Shown: one piece after another, positions 15,890 through 24,227 of the stretch | How the letters are laid out: every line of letters begins with the position of its first letter | Position numbering within the stretch: the stretch's first letter is position 1 | NCBI GenBank assembly: GCA_046292465.1 | Contig: JBKBRB010000021.1 | Coordinates: 1 to 41,812, forward strand | Length of the DNA: 41,812 nucleotides | Direction: 5' to 3' | Origin: JANWWM01 sp046292465 | GTDB lineage: Bacteria > Bacteroidota > Chlorobiia > Chlorobiales > Thermochlorobacteraceae | Program-made: the position numbers and the translations under genes | The notes under the pieces: model-generated | Told to the model about the DNA's origin: nothing | Seen by the model: only the letters and a program-made list of their open reading frames with translations | Database searches by the model: none

Positions 15890-16264
15890 ATGCGATACCT
15901 TTCCGACCGAGATTTACGCATGCTCATCGCGCTTGCGTCTATCGGCGAACATTACCGCCCGCTCAATCTTCAAGGATTAGATTTAACCAATGCGGATTTG
16001 AGACATGCATTTCTCAACAACGCGAATTTGACCGATGCGAATCTAACAAATGCCAACTTGGAAAATGCCTTGATGTTTGGCGCATATCTGCACGATGCTA
16101 ATCTCACTGGGGCGAACTTGCGCAACGCCGATTTAACTAACGCTTACCTGCGCGGCGCGAAATTTACCAATGCCGACCTGCGCGGCGCAAAGTTCAGCGG
16201 CGCAATGTTTAAGGATACAGACCTTACAGGTGCTATCATCGACTCGAGCACGATTGGCTTATGA
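15890..16264 (+). CDS. Pentapeptide-repeat protein
   Basis: A 124-residue protein. After a helical start (residues 1-24) almost everything is A(D/N)LxN/xGA pentapeptide repeats from about 25 to 115: ADLRHAFLNNANLTDANL and so on. These should fold as a right-handed quadrilateral beta helix. There is no signal peptide. Small pentapeptide proteins of this kind range from DNA-mimic gyrase inhibitors (Qnr/MfpA) to proteins of unknown role. Nothing here chooses among these. The stop overlaps the convergent hydroxylase gene stop by 6 bp. Confidence 0.85.
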   Translation: MRYLSDRDLRMLIALASIGEHYRPLNLQGLDLTNADLRHAFLNNANLTDANLTNANLENALMFGAYLHDANLTGANLRNADLTNAYLRGAKFTNADLRGAKFSGAMFKDTDLTGAIIDSSTIGL

Positions 16265-16897
16265 AGTGTGCTCTTTCTTACCTTCTTGTTGAAAATGAGT
16301 TCTGAACACCATGTCCCACAGCGGCGAACTGACGCCAAAGCCTTTTTCAGAATCGCTGAAATGATGCCGCAAGTGATGCTCACGAATCCAACCAAAATAA
16401 CTGCCCTTGATGTTGAAGTGATGAATGGCGTAGTGCGAGATGTCGTAAATGAGGTATCCAAGCGTGAAACCGGCCATGAGCGAGGGTGCGTAGTGTTCGC
16501 CCATTACAAAAACGAACAGGCTGTAAAAGGCAACAGCAAGCGGCAGGCTAATAATCGGCGGCATGACTAAACGGAGCGGGTCGCTCGGATAATCGTGATG
16601 AACGCCGTGCAAAATCCAAAAAAGACGCTTGCCAAGGGCAGACTTCGCGTGATAGTGAAAAACAAATTGATGAAGCATGTATTCAGCAAACGTCCATAAG
16701 AAAACGCCCGCCGCAAATAAACCGACAACGAACAAGAAAGAGAGTTGTAAAGTCGTGAGGGAGTGCCAAACAAGGTAACTCACAAGCGGAACATAAAGCC
16801 AAATCGGAACAGTCCAATGAACTTTGGAAAAGAACTCGAAGAAGTCGTTTTCAAACATGCGCGGCGTTTCTTTGGCGCGCGAGACGAAGCGTTTCAT
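16259..16897 (-). CDS. Fatty acid hydroxylase/sterol desaturase-family membrane enzyme
   Basis: A 212-residue integral membrane di-iron enzyme of the fatty acid hydroxylase superfamily. The eight-histidine pattern is present: EYMLHQFVFHYH, HGVHHDYP, SHYAIHHF and EHHLRHHF. Membrane segments flank the first cluster (about 27-75 and 105-145). The closest well-known layout is that of fatty acid 2-hydroxylase (FA2H/Scs7), which needs O2 and acts on sphingolipid or acyl chains. Substrate here is unknown. Start is ATG 16897, and the frame reaches 16933 through a second ATG. It ends within 6 bp of the convergent pentapeptide gene. The 129-bp gap to the sigma-54 regulator contains an inverted repeat. 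Confidence 0.85.
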   Translation of the reverse strand: MKRFVSRAKETPRMFENDFFEFFSKVHWTVPIWLYVPLVSYLVWHSLTTLQLSFLFVVGLFAAGVFLWTFAEYMLHQFVFHYHAKSALGKRLFWILHGVHHDYPSDPLRLVMPPIISLPLAVAFYSLFVFVMGEHYAPSLMAGFTLGYLIYDISHYAIHHFNIKGSYFGWIREHHLRHHFSDSEKGFGVSSPLWDMVFRTHFQQEGKKEHTS

Positions 16898-16905
16898 ATC
16901 AAATG

Positions 16906-16939
16906 TTTTGATTGGGTTTAAGAAAAACATCAATCAAAA
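16906..16939. promoter_or_regulatory. Inverted repeat between divergent hydroxylase and sigma-54 regulator genes
   Basis: TTTTGATTG (16906-16914) and CAATCAAAA (16931-16939) are perfect 9-bp arms separated by 16 bases. The only intergenic palindrome between two divergent starts, so it may be an operator. It has no match to a consensus I know. Confidence 0.35.
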
Positions 16940-17026
16940 TACGAAGAAGCAGACTGAAAAGTTCAAATGCACGAGTCGTTGCAAAGGCGTAAATTGCAGC
17001 AAAAGAGCAGTTCTAAGAAGAGAATA

Positions 17027-18718
17027 ATGACAAGCAAAAATACCGACATAGCAGCGGACTTGACCACACGCTTCATGGAGATTGCCTCTGAACTCAAACA
17101 GAGCAATATGCCTGACGCACAAAAGAAGTTAGACCAACTGTATCGATTGGTTTTAGAAGTGGTAAATGTGGCATCAAGGAAAGAAGGCGACACAAGCGGT
17201 TCGTTGAAGAAAGAATTAGAATCGCTTAAATCTGAAAACCGCCGACTGCAAACGCTTTACGCTACAAGTTTGGCACTAACGGCTCAAACGCAAAAAGAGC
17301 CGCTTGTAGAAACTGCCCTCGATATTGTGGTGCGCGAATTACAAGCCGATGCAGGTTTCGTGGTGCTCGTTGACGCGCAAGGCGAGATTGAATCCATTTA
17401 CTCGCGAAACATCGAGCCTGAAAAACAAGCCGACGTCAAAGAAATGAGTCTCTCGGTGATTCGCTCAACCATTCAAAGTTCAAAGCCGACCTCCGAGCAA
17501 GTGAAACCTGAAATGGAATTGGCGCAGCAACATAGCGTCATCCGATTGGGAATTTCAGCCGTGATGTGTGTGCCGTTAATTCGCGACAACAAAGTTTTCG
17601 GTGCCGTCTATTTAGATAGGCGAAATAAAGAAAATCCATTTACGCCAAATGACCTTTCGTATCTTTCAGCGTTCGCTGACCAAATTGTGCGAAGCCTAAA
17701 AGTCTCTGACGAAATTGAGACCTTAGAAAAAAAACTGATTTCCACAGAAAAGATAAAAATGAGCGACCTAAGAAGCACGTTCAAGTGCGAGGAGATTATC
17801 GGGTCGAGTGCCGCTTTGTTTGAAGTCTTGAAAATTGCCGCTCGTATTTCAGCCACCGATGCCACCGTTTTGATTCTGGGAGAAAGCGGAACCGGCAAGG
17901 AACTCTTCGCAAAAGCCATTCATCAAAATAGCCGTCGTAAGGAAAAACCGTTTGTTGCGATTAACTGCGCCGCTATTCCAAATGATTTGCTCGAATCGGA
18001 ACTCTTCGGCTACGAACAAGGGGCATTTACGGGCGCGTCAAAATCAAAGCAGGGTAAAATAGAAACCGCGCATACGGGTACGCTTTTCCTTGATGAAATT
18101 GGCGAAATGCCATTAGCCTTGCAAGCCAAACTCTTGCGTGTGTTGCAAGAGCGCGAATTTGAGCGGCTCGGAAGCGTCAAAAAGCAAAAACTCGACATTC
18201 GTCTTATTTGCGCCACAAATCGAAACCTCAAAGACTTAGTCGAGCAGGGTAAATTTCGGCAAGATTTATACTACCGCTTGAAAGTCGTTGAACTTCATCT
18301 TCCTGCGCTTCGTGAACGACCAGAAGACATTGAAGAACTGGCAAAATACTTCCTGAAAAAACATGCCGTTGACGGAAATGTGTGCGAACTTTCCGATGAA
18401 GCGTTAGCTTTCCTTGAAAGTTATCCGTGGTATGGAAACGTGCGCGAGTTGGAAAACGTCATGCTTCGCTGTGCAGTGCTTGCAACTGGAAAAATAATTC
18501 GAAAAGAAGACCTCCCTCCTGAAATCACGGAGACAATGGATTCTGCGACGCCGATACAACTTGGCAAAACCCTCGCCGATGCGGAGACCGAGTTTCGGAA
18601 AATGTATCTCACCAAAACGCTGCAAAAAACATCGTCCGTTACCGAAGCGGCAAAGCAACTTGGAATCAACCGCACGCACTTCTACAAACTGCTCGCGCAG
18701 TTGGGGATTCCGCATTAA
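17027..18718 (+). CDS. Sigma-54-dependent transcriptional activator with GAF domain
   Basis: A 563-residue activator. A helical N-terminal segment (1-70, coiled coil) leads to a GAF domain (about 75-220; VIRLGISAVMCVPLIRDNKV), then the AAA+ sigma-54 interaction domain: Walker A GESGTGKE (about residue 285), the sigma-54 contact loop GAFTGA (about 332) and Walker B GTLFLDEIGEMP, plus arginine-finger segment RQDLYYRLKVVELHLPALR. A Fis-type HTH ends the protein (SVTEAAKQLGINRTHFYKLL). It binds enhancers and drives RNA polymerase with sigma-54 on a GAF-domain cue. I chose ATG 17027 because AAGAAGAGA lies just upstream and an earlier in-frame ATG at 16967 does not improve the domain. The stop overlaps the next gene by 4 bp on the opposite strand. 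Confidence 0.93.
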   Translation: MTSKNTDIAADLTTRFMEIASELKQSNMPDAQKKLDQLYRLVLEVVNVASRKEGDTSGSLKKELESLKSENRRLQTLYATSLALTAQTQKEPLVETALDIVVRELQADAGFVVLVDAQGEIESIYSRNIEPEKQADVKEMSLSVIRSTIQSSKPTSEQVKPEMELAQQHSVIRLGISAVMCVPLIRDNKVFGAVYLDRRNKENPFTPNDLSYLSAFADQIVRSLKVSDEIETLEKKLISTEKIKMSDLRSTFKCEEIIGSSAALFEVLKIAARISATDATVLILGESGTGKELFAKAIHQNSRRKEKPFVAINCAAIPNDLLESELFGYEQGAFTGASKSKQGKIETAHTGTLFLDEIGEMPLALQAKLLRVLQEREFERLGSVKKQKLDIRLICATNRNLKDLVEQGKFRQDLYYRLKVVELHLPALRERPEDIEELAKYFLKKHAVDGNVCELSDEALAFLESYPWYGNVRELENVMLRCAVLATGKIIRKEDLPPEITETMDSATPIQLGKTLADAETEFRKMYLTKTLQKTSSVTEAAKQLGINRTHFYKLLAQLGIPH

Positions 18719-18933
18719 CGCTTATGGGGAGATATATGTGGAAGGAAATGTGAAGTGAAGCCGAGCAACTTGGCATCAGCAATCACAAGCTTAACGGGCA
18801 GGCGCGCGCAAATTTCTTGTGCGGTCTTATCATCGCTTGCGGTCATGATGTTGTAACCCTCGCGCGCTAAAATCTCGCGCAGTCGCCGCAATTCTTGCAA
18901 ATCGCTATCAATGATAAGAATGTGTTCTGTCAT
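18715..18933 (-). CDS. Truncated receiver-domain protein (half response regulator)
   Basis: A 72-residue protein starting at ATG 18933 (MTEHILIIDSDLQELRRLRE). It follows the first half of a receiver domain: beta-1 with the acidic pocket (IIDSD), helix 1, beta-2 (NIMTAS) and beta-3 ending LVIADAKLLGF with the candidate phospho-Asp. The second half with the switch Thr/Ser and the conserved Lys is absent, and the tail LPHISPHKR is not receiver-like. It cannot be a working full receiver as written. The 3' end is convergent with and overlaps the sigma-54 gene stop by 4 bp, so it may be a truncated remnant. Two perfect palindromes lie upstream (see findings). Confidence 0.6.
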   Translation of the reverse strand: MTEHILIIDSDLQELRRLREILAREGYNIMTASDDKTAQEICARLPVKLVIADAKLLGFTSHFLPHISPHKR

Positions 18934-18973
18934 AGACGACAAGTTAATGTAACTCATTGGCGTCAAAAGATGT

Positions 18974-19042
18974 GCCAACTTGTATTGGCTCAAAACGAGA
19001 AAAAACTTGCAAGGGCGTCGCATTTTAGCAACACTATGTTGC
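18974..19042. promoter_or_regulatory. Two palindromes upstream of the half-receiver gene
   Basis: GCCAA-CTTGTA-TTGGC at 18974-18989 and GCAACA-CTA-TGTTGC at 19028-19042 are perfect inverted repeats in the 129-bp space before the half-receiver gene. They look like operator half-sites, but no known consensus is recognised and promoter elements are not evident. Confidence 0.35.
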
Positions 19043-19062
19043 AACATTGAGACAATTCGGCG

Positions 19063-19779
19063 TCAGTGTGTCAGGGCGTAAAGAATGAGATTGACGGCGA
19101 ATTTTGTGTTATCCTCCGCCAGCCAACGTTTGTTTCGGTGGTCGTAATCCCACTCACAGCCGTAATCTTTATTGCTGTATAAAATCGCCATGCGTCCGTT
19201 TATCTCAACGGCTTTGAGGTAATCGTGCACCAAATCGTCGCCCCAACCATTGAGCTCGAGCGAGGTCGTTGGCGGTCCGCTCGGGAAGTCAAAGAAGCAA
19301 TGATAAATCGGGTGGGAATTGGGAATCTTTTTGAGCGCATTTGAGCCGAAAATGCCTGCAATTTGCGCCTCAAACGACTTGGCGAAAAGACCGTCAATGT
19401 CGTGGTTGCAATCATCGACGAAAATAAATCCGCCATTTCGGACATATCGCTCGAAGTTATCGCGTTCTTGGGAAGTCAACTCGACCAGTTTGTGTCCGCT
19501 CAAATAGCAAAACGGGGAGTCAAAAATTTCAGGCGAATCGAGCGCAACGATTTTTTCTTTTTGAGAAACGCTGATGGTGGTGTATTGCACGAGGGAGTGA
19601 AGCACGTTGGAGGGCATGCGTTCGTCAGTGTTCCAATTTCCTGAAGTGTAGGCAAGGCGGGTGAAAACAAAATCCGATTTGCGCCGCTCAAACTGTGAAG
19701 CAACCGCATTGGCAAACGGAGAGAGCATCACGCCACTGGTGGCAAAAAGAGCGGTTTTAAGGAACGCACGTCGATTCAT
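19063..19779 (-). CDS. DUF4159-domain protein with twin-arginine signal
   Basis: A 238-residue exported protein. The start MNRRAFLKTALFATSGVMLS is a twin-arginine signal (RRAFLK) and the mature part begins after FANAVA. The remaining body is the DUF4159 fold: DFVFTRLAYTSGNWNTDERM, YLSGHKLVELTSQERDNF, RYVRNGGFIFVDDCNHDID and GRMAILYSNKDYGCEWDYDHR. These are found in class I-glutamine-amidotransferase-like domains of periplasmic proteins in Bacteroidota, function unknown. It follows mutL by 3 bp on the same strand, so the two share a transcript, although no functional link is known. Confidence 0.85.
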   Translation of the reverse strand: MNRRAFLKTALFATSGVMLSPFANAVASQFERRKSDFVFTRLAYTSGNWNTDERMPSNVLHSLVQYTTISVSQKEKIVALDSPEIFDSPFCYLSGHKLVELTSQERDNFERYVRNGGFIFVDDCNHDIDGLFAKSFEAQIAGIFGSNALKKIPNSHPIYHCFFDFPSGPPTTSLELNGWGDDLVHDYLKAVEINGRMAILYSNKDYGCEWDYDHRNKRWLAEDNTKFAVNLILYALTH

Positions 19780-19782
19780 CGT

Positions 19783-21684
19783 TCAAGTTCTTCCAAACAT
19801 TTTATCTATCTCGCTAAGCGAGAGTTTAATGATAATCGGACGACCATGCGGACACACGTAGGGCATTGAAGTGGCAAAAAGTTGGTCGATGAGCAAGGTC
19901 ATTTCGCGTTGCGAGAGTCTGTCGCCTGCCATAATCGCGTTACGGCACGCATATGACTTTGCAATGTTGTCGCGCTTTTCAAGTTTGAGCGACTGCTGAT
20001 AATCCAAATACTGCTCAATGAGTTCAAACAAAATTTTCTCTTCGGCACCGGGTTTGACATCGGACGGAACACCTTCGACAACCACCGAACTGTGGCTAAA
20101 CTGTCGGAACGAAAATCCTAACTTTTCTAAATCTTGACGCAATTCTTCCAATACTTTCATATCCCAAGGCTTGAGTTCAATGCGGTGCGGGAAGAGCAGT
20201 TGTTGCGAGTTCGAAATGCCTGCGTCCATGACGGTCAGCGCACGTTCATACAAAATGCGCTCATGCGCGACGTGTTGGTCGATGAGCATTAAGCCCGATT
20301 TAATTTGCGTGAGAATGTAGCGGTTATGCAACTGCACTGGAAAAGCCCCTTTGAGGCTATCGGATTCCGTTTCGGAAGATTGAAAAACGAGTTGATACTC
20401 ACGCGATTTCGGCGCGTCGATGGGCGGCTCAAACGAGGCGTCGGAAAATGAAGGTTGCTCGAGCGGCGGGTCAGGGCGAAGCGGAGCCGTTGGAGTCGGT
20501 TCGGTTTCGCGCTTGAAATCGGCATAAAGTGCGTTGCTACTTCGAACTTCAAAATCGCGCTCGTTGTAGGAGAGCCGTTTCTGAACGCCCGGAAATTCAG
20601 AGAAAGAGGGTTTGTAAAAGTTCGAGGAGGATTCAGACAGAGTAGAATCGGCGTGCGAGGTTTCAGGCTTTTCTTCAATGACAACGCTGGGCGAAAAATC
20701 CATACCGCTCACCGTTTTCTTGACGACAGAAAGCATCAGGTTATACACATTGCGTTCATCTTCAAAACGCACTTCCATTTTGCTGGGGTGGACATTGACA
20801 TCAAAGCGGTGCGGCTCCATTTCCAAGTAAATCAAATAAAATGGCTGTTCGCGCTCGCCTAAAAGTTCGCCGTAGCCTTGTGTAATGGCGTGGTGAAGTT
20901 GGCGGCTTTGCGTGATGCGGCGGTTGATGAAGAGAAATTGCTCGTTCTTGGTGCGCTTCATCATGGCGGGTTTTCCAAGAAAGCCTTGCACGTTCGCAAA
21001 GTCGTTGGATTCTCTGAACTCAATCAATCCGTTTGAAAAATCTTTGCCGAAAAAATGATTGAGTCGCTCGTTGAGGCTATGCGTGGTGAGGTGAAAGACT
21101 TCGTCGCCATCGCTGATGAACTTCCACTTGATTTCGGGGTGGGCGAGCGTTTGCGCTAAAATGGTTTCGTAAATATGCTTGAATTCGGTCGTGTCGGATT
21201 TGAGAAACTTGCGCCGCGCCGGAATGTTGTAAAAAAGGTTGCGCACCGCAATGGAGGTGCCGTCGGGCGCATGGGTTTTAGAAGTCTCTTGAAAGACGCC
21301 GCCGTCGATGCGCACAAGCGAAGCGAGCGTATCTTCACGGCGTTTCGTTTTAAGTTCGATTTGAGCGATTGACGCAATGCTGGCAAGGGCTTCGCCACGA
21401 AATCCGAGCGTATGTAACTTTTCCAAATCTTCCGCTGTAGAAATTTTGCTGGTGGCAAAGCGTTCGAAGGCGAGCAAGGCGTCGTCTTCGCTCATGCCAC
21501 AGCCGTTATCGATAACTTGAATGAGCGTTTTGCCTGCGTCTTTGATGATGAGCGTAATTTCGTCTGCGCCTGCATCGATGGCGTTCTCGAGCAATTCTTT
21601 CACTGCTGAAGCCGGCCGCTGAACTACTTCTCCTGCCGCGATTTTATTGGCGATAGCGTCAGGCAATTTTTTGATAAACCCCAT
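19783..21684 (-). CDS. mutL: DNA mismatch repair protein MutL
   Basis: A 633-residue mismatch-repair ATPase and nicking endonuclease linking MutS recognition to strand incision. The N-terminal GHKL ATPase has motifs KELLENAIDAGA (Asn/Glu), DNGCGM, FATSKI and TLGFRGEALASIASI. The linker is Pro/Ser-rich (about 340-440). The C-terminal dimerisation/endonuclease part has DQHVAHERILYE, fitting the DQHA(x)2E(x)4E metal motif, ending CPHGRP. So it is of the latent-endonuclease kind used by bacteria without MutH. Start is the only good ATG before MGFIKKLPDAIANKIAAGEV. mutS is not in the window. Confidence 0.98.
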   Translation of the reverse strand: MGFIKKLPDAIANKIAAGEVVQRPASAVKELLENAIDAGADEITLIIKDAGKTLIQVIDNGCGMSEDDALLAFERFATSKISTAEDLEKLHTLGFRGEALASIASIAQIELKTKRREDTLASLVRIDGGVFQETSKTHAPDGTSIAVRNLFYNIPARRKFLKSDTTEFKHIYETILAQTLAHPEIKWKFISDGDEVFHLTTHSLNERLNHFFGKDFSNGLIEFRESNDFANVQGFLGKPAMMKRTKNEQFLFINRRITQSRQLHHAITQGYGELLGEREQPFYLIYLEMEPHRFDVNVHPSKMEVRFEDERNVYNLMLSVVKKTVSGMDFSPSVVIEEKPETSHADSTLSESSSNFYKPSFSEFPGVQKRLSYNERDFEVRSSNALYADFKRETEPTPTAPLRPDPPLEQPSFSDASFEPPIDAPKSREYQLVFQSSETESDSLKGAFPVQLHNRYILTQIKSGLMLIDQHVAHERILYERALTVMDAGISNSQQLLFPHRIELKPWDMKVLEELRQDLEKLGFSFRQFSHSSVVVEGVPSDVKPGAEEKILFELIEQYLDYQQSLKLEKRDNIAKSYACRNAIMAGDRLSQREMTLLIDQLFATSMPYVCPHGRPIIIKLSLSEIDKMFGRT

Positions 21685-21720
21685 ATTGAGAATGTCGTTG
21701 AAATCAAATCATTAAGAATA

Positions 21721-22608
21721 CTATTCAAACAAAAACAAAATTGGAATCGGTAATCGTTTTCGCCATGCGCGTTCGGAGTGGTCGTCGCCTACAAACTTTT
21801 TCGTGAGCCAAGTTGTGCCGTATTGGTAACCGTTTTGAGCCATCACACTATCGGCGCGTTGTTGATAGGGTTCGTAGTCTTTATCGAGCGTTTCTGTTCC
21901 AAAATCAAAATAAATTTTGTGCGATTGTGGGTCGGGGAGGTGTGTTTTGAGGTATTCAATCATAATGCCGTTGCCTGCGGGAAAATGCGTCGAGAGGCAG
22001 GCGGCTTTGCCGAAAACGGACGGATACTCGCAGATAGCGTAAAGCGAAATCAAGCCGCCCATGCTGGAGCCGATGATGGCGGTTGCGGCGGGTTCAGGAT
22101 TGGTGGCGTAGGCGGAATCGATAAACGGTTTGAGTTCTGTGGCGATGAATTTGAGATAATTATCGGAAGCCATTTTTGCCATCGGGTAGCGCGCCTGCAT
22201 AGAGTCGCGTGTGGATTGCGGGAGCATCTCGTAGGCTTTTTGCGGCATGTATTCGCCGTAGCGATTAGGCGTGTTCCAAATGCCGACGGCAATCACATCG
22301 CCAATTTTGTTTTCAGCACGAAGTTGTGTGAGCGTTTCGTCAGCCCCCCAGTCGACGCGCGTGTAGGAGGTAGCGGAGTCGAAACAGTTTTGCCCGTCGT
22401 GCATGTAGAGCACGGCGTAACGCTTGCTCGTATCGTAATCGCGCGGAAGCCACACATCGACTTGGCGCGGCGAAACATACTGAGACGCAAACGATTTATG
22501 CTCAATCAATTTTCCGGTTACGGTGCGCTGAGTCGTGGCAGGTTCAGGGGTTTTGCTCGAGCACCCAAACCAAAAAAGCACACAAATAAAGAGGATTATT
22601 GTTTTCAT
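21721..22608 (-). CDS. Esterase-like lipoprotein (enterochelin-esterase/Fes fold)
   Basis: A 295-residue envelope protein with lipoprotein signal MKTIILFICVLFWFGCSSKT (lipobox FGC). The body is an alpha/beta hydrolase of the putative esterase family (PF00756): VDVWLPRDYDTSKRYAVLYM, HDGQNCFD, nucleophile elbow IIGSSMGGLISLYAI, and a C-terminal FVGDDHSERAW that gives the catalytic His. Members cleave ester bonds of carbohydrate, acyl or siderophore substrates. Nothing here sets the substrate. It sits 36 bp upstream of mutL in the same direction. Confidence 0.85.
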   Translation of the reverse strand: MKTIILFICVLFWFGCSSKTPEPATTQRTVTGKLIEHKSFASQYVSPRQVDVWLPRDYDTSKRYAVLYMHDGQNCFDSATSYTRVDWGADETLTQLRAENKIGDVIAVGIWNTPNRYGEYMPQKAYEMLPQSTRDSMQARYPMAKMASDNYLKFIATELKPFIDSAYATNPEPAATAIIGSSMGGLISLYAICEYPSVFGKAACLSTHFPAGNGIMIEYLKTHLPDPQSHKIYFDFGTETLDKDYEPYQQRADSVMAQNGYQYGTTWLTKKFVGDDHSERAWRKRLPIPILFLFE

Positions 22609-22668
22609 AGACGATGGCTCAATGATGTTGTGAAAGTGATAAGTTGGAGCAGAAGATATGGAGAAGAG

Positions 22669-22742
22669 TGGGCAATACTAGATTCGAACTAGTGACCTTT
22701 CGCGTGTGAAGCGAACGCTCTAACCAACTGAGCTAATTGCCC
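22669..22742 (-). tRNA. tRNA-Val (anticodon CAC)
   Basis: On the minus strand a 74-nt cloverleaf. The acceptor is GGGCAAT with ATTGCCC, discriminator A. The D arm is GCTC-AGTTGGTTA-GAGC. The anticodon arm TTCGC-TTCACAC-GCGAA gives anticodon CAC (Val, codon GTG), and the T arm is ACTAG-TTCGAAT-CTAGT. CCA is not encoded. It lies between the esterase gene and hisA. Confidence 0.95.
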
Positions 22743-22800
22743 TTACAGATTAGCGATAGGGGAGTAAAAATACGCAAGCGAACACAATTCCAAAAATACG

Positions 22801-23568
22801 TCATCGAAGCGTGGCAGTCGAGAAATTGGTATCAATTGTTAGTTCTTTTTCGCACAAGTGCCAAAGTTTTTGGCAAGGGAAAGTTTCTTCGTAAAGAGCT
22901 TTGCCGACAATCACCGAATCGACGAGCGGCATGAGTTCTTTAAGTTTCATCAAGTCGCGATAAGAAGCAACGCCGCCCGACGCCGTAACGCGCAAGCCCG
23001 TTGACTCTGCAAAGTGTTTAATCGCCTCGTATCCAACACCCGAAAGCATGCCATCTTTGGAAATATCAGTATAAATGACGCGCTCCACGCCGAGCGCTTT
23101 CATCTTTAAGCCGAGTTCAACATCAGTCATGCTCGAGCCTTCAAGCCAACCGTGGACTTTGGGAACACCATCTTTGGCGTCGATGCCGATAACAATTTTT
23201 TGGGGACCGTAATGTGCAAGCAAGTCCTCAACAAGTTTGGGATTAGTAACAGCGGCTGAACCAATGACAATACGATAGACGCCGATGTCGAAATAGGCTT
23301 TCGCACTGTCAAGACTGCGAATGCCGCCGCCAACTTCAACAGGAATATCAAGTATCTCGACAATGCGTTTGATTTCATTGAAGTTTTCAAGTTTGCCCGA
23401 TTTTGCGGCGTCTAAATCAACTAAGTGGAGCATCTTTGCGTTTTGCTTGCGCCAAACGACCGCCATGTCGCATGGGCAATCGAGGTAAATTTTCTCGCGT
23501 GTGTAGTCGCCTTGTGAGAGCCGCACGCATTTTCCGCCGCGAATATCAATGGCAGGAATAATGAGCAT
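22801..23568 (-). CDS. hisA: Phosphoribosylformimino-AICAR-phosphate isomerase HisA
   Basis: A 255-residue (beta/alpha)8-barrel enzyme of histidine synthesis, converting ProFAR to PRFAR. The start MLIIPAIDIRGGKCVRLSQG carries catalytic Asp8 in AIDIRGG. VDLDAAKSGK, VEVGGGIRS (phosphate-binding), IDAKDGVPKVHGW and the second catalytic Asp in IYTDISKDGM follow. TASGGVAS is the second phosphate loop. The tail ELTIDTNFSTATLR is a little longer than usual. hisH precedes it by 5 bp, so these form an operon. Other his genes are not in the window. Confidence 0.97.
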   Translation of the reverse strand: MLIIPAIDIRGGKCVRLSQGDYTREKIYLDCPCDMAVVWRKQNAKMLHLVDLDAAKSGKLENFNEIKRIVEILDIPVEVGGGIRSLDSAKAYFDIGVYRIVIGSAAVTNPKLVEDLLAHYGPQKIVIGIDAKDGVPKVHGWLEGSSMTDVELGLKMKALGVERVIYTDISKDGMLSGVGYEAIKHFAESTGLRVTASGGVASYRDLMKLKELMPLVDSVIVGKALYEETFPCQKLWHLCEKELTIDTNFSTATLR

Positions 23569-23573
23569 AATCG

Positions 23574-24182
23574 TTACAGTCTTGCGAAGTTTTCTAAAAC
23601 CTTCAATCCCGCTGTGCCTGATTTTTCAGGGTGGAACTGGACAGCAAAGATACCATTTTTTTCGATGGCAACGGCGAAATTTTCTTGGGCGTAAGAGGCT
23701 TTCGCGCTGACGGCGTCGGCGTCATAGACATTGCAAAAGTAGGAATGAACAAAGTAAAAGTATGTTCCGTCGTCAATGCCTTTGAAGAGCAGGCTCTCGC
23801 GCCGAATTTCGTGAAGGTTGTTCCAACCAATTTGTGGAACTTTTGCGTATTGTGAGTTAAATTGTTGGACTTTTCCCGAAATGAAATTAAGCCCTTGATG
23901 AACTCCCATTTCCTCGCTTTCCGAAAGAAGCAACTGCATCCCGAGGCAAATGCCAAGAAGGGGCTTTTGTTTAGCGATATGCTCACCGATGGCAGAATCA
24001 AAACCGCGCGAACGCACGGCGTTGATGCCTTGCCCGAAGGCGCCAACGCCGGGCAGAATGATTTTATCAGCATTTGCAATCATGCGGGCGTCGTCAGAAA
24101 CCGTTGCGGGAATGCGGAGATAATCAAAGGCTTTTTGGACGGAGCGCAAATTGCTTGCGCCGTAATCGAGAATGAGAATCAT
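23574..24182 (-). CDS. hisH: Imidazole glycerol phosphate synthase glutaminase subunit HisH
   Basis: A 202-residue class I glutamine amidotransferase that feeds ammonia to HisF for imidazole glycerol phosphate synthesis. The nucleophile Cys lies in PLLGICLGMQLLL, the His/Glu pair in FAVQFHPEKSG near the C-terminus, and the oxyanion strand in LPGVGAFGQG. It starts MILILDYGASNLRSVQKAF, the normal N-terminus. hisA follows 5 bp after its stop. HisF, its partner, is not encoded here. Confidence 0.97.
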   Translation of the reverse strand: MILILDYGASNLRSVQKAFDYLRIPATVSDDARMIANADKIILPGVGAFGQGINAVRSRGFDSAIGEHIAKQKPLLGICLGMQLLLSESEEMGVHQGLNFISGKVQQFNSQYAKVPQIGWNNLHEIRRESLLFKGIDDGTYFYFVHSYFCNVYDADAVSAKASYAQENFAVAIEKNGIFAVQFHPEKSGTAGLKVLENFARL

Positions 24183-24227
24183 GTTGAGAAGAGAGGTTGC
24201 GCTCTATAAGTCGCCATAAGCGGCTTA

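Noticed and set aside
21778..22692. 304-codon plus-strand ORF
   Set aside because: It is antisense to the esterase lipoprotein, which has a lipobox and a complete catalytic pattern, and it runs into the tRNA region.
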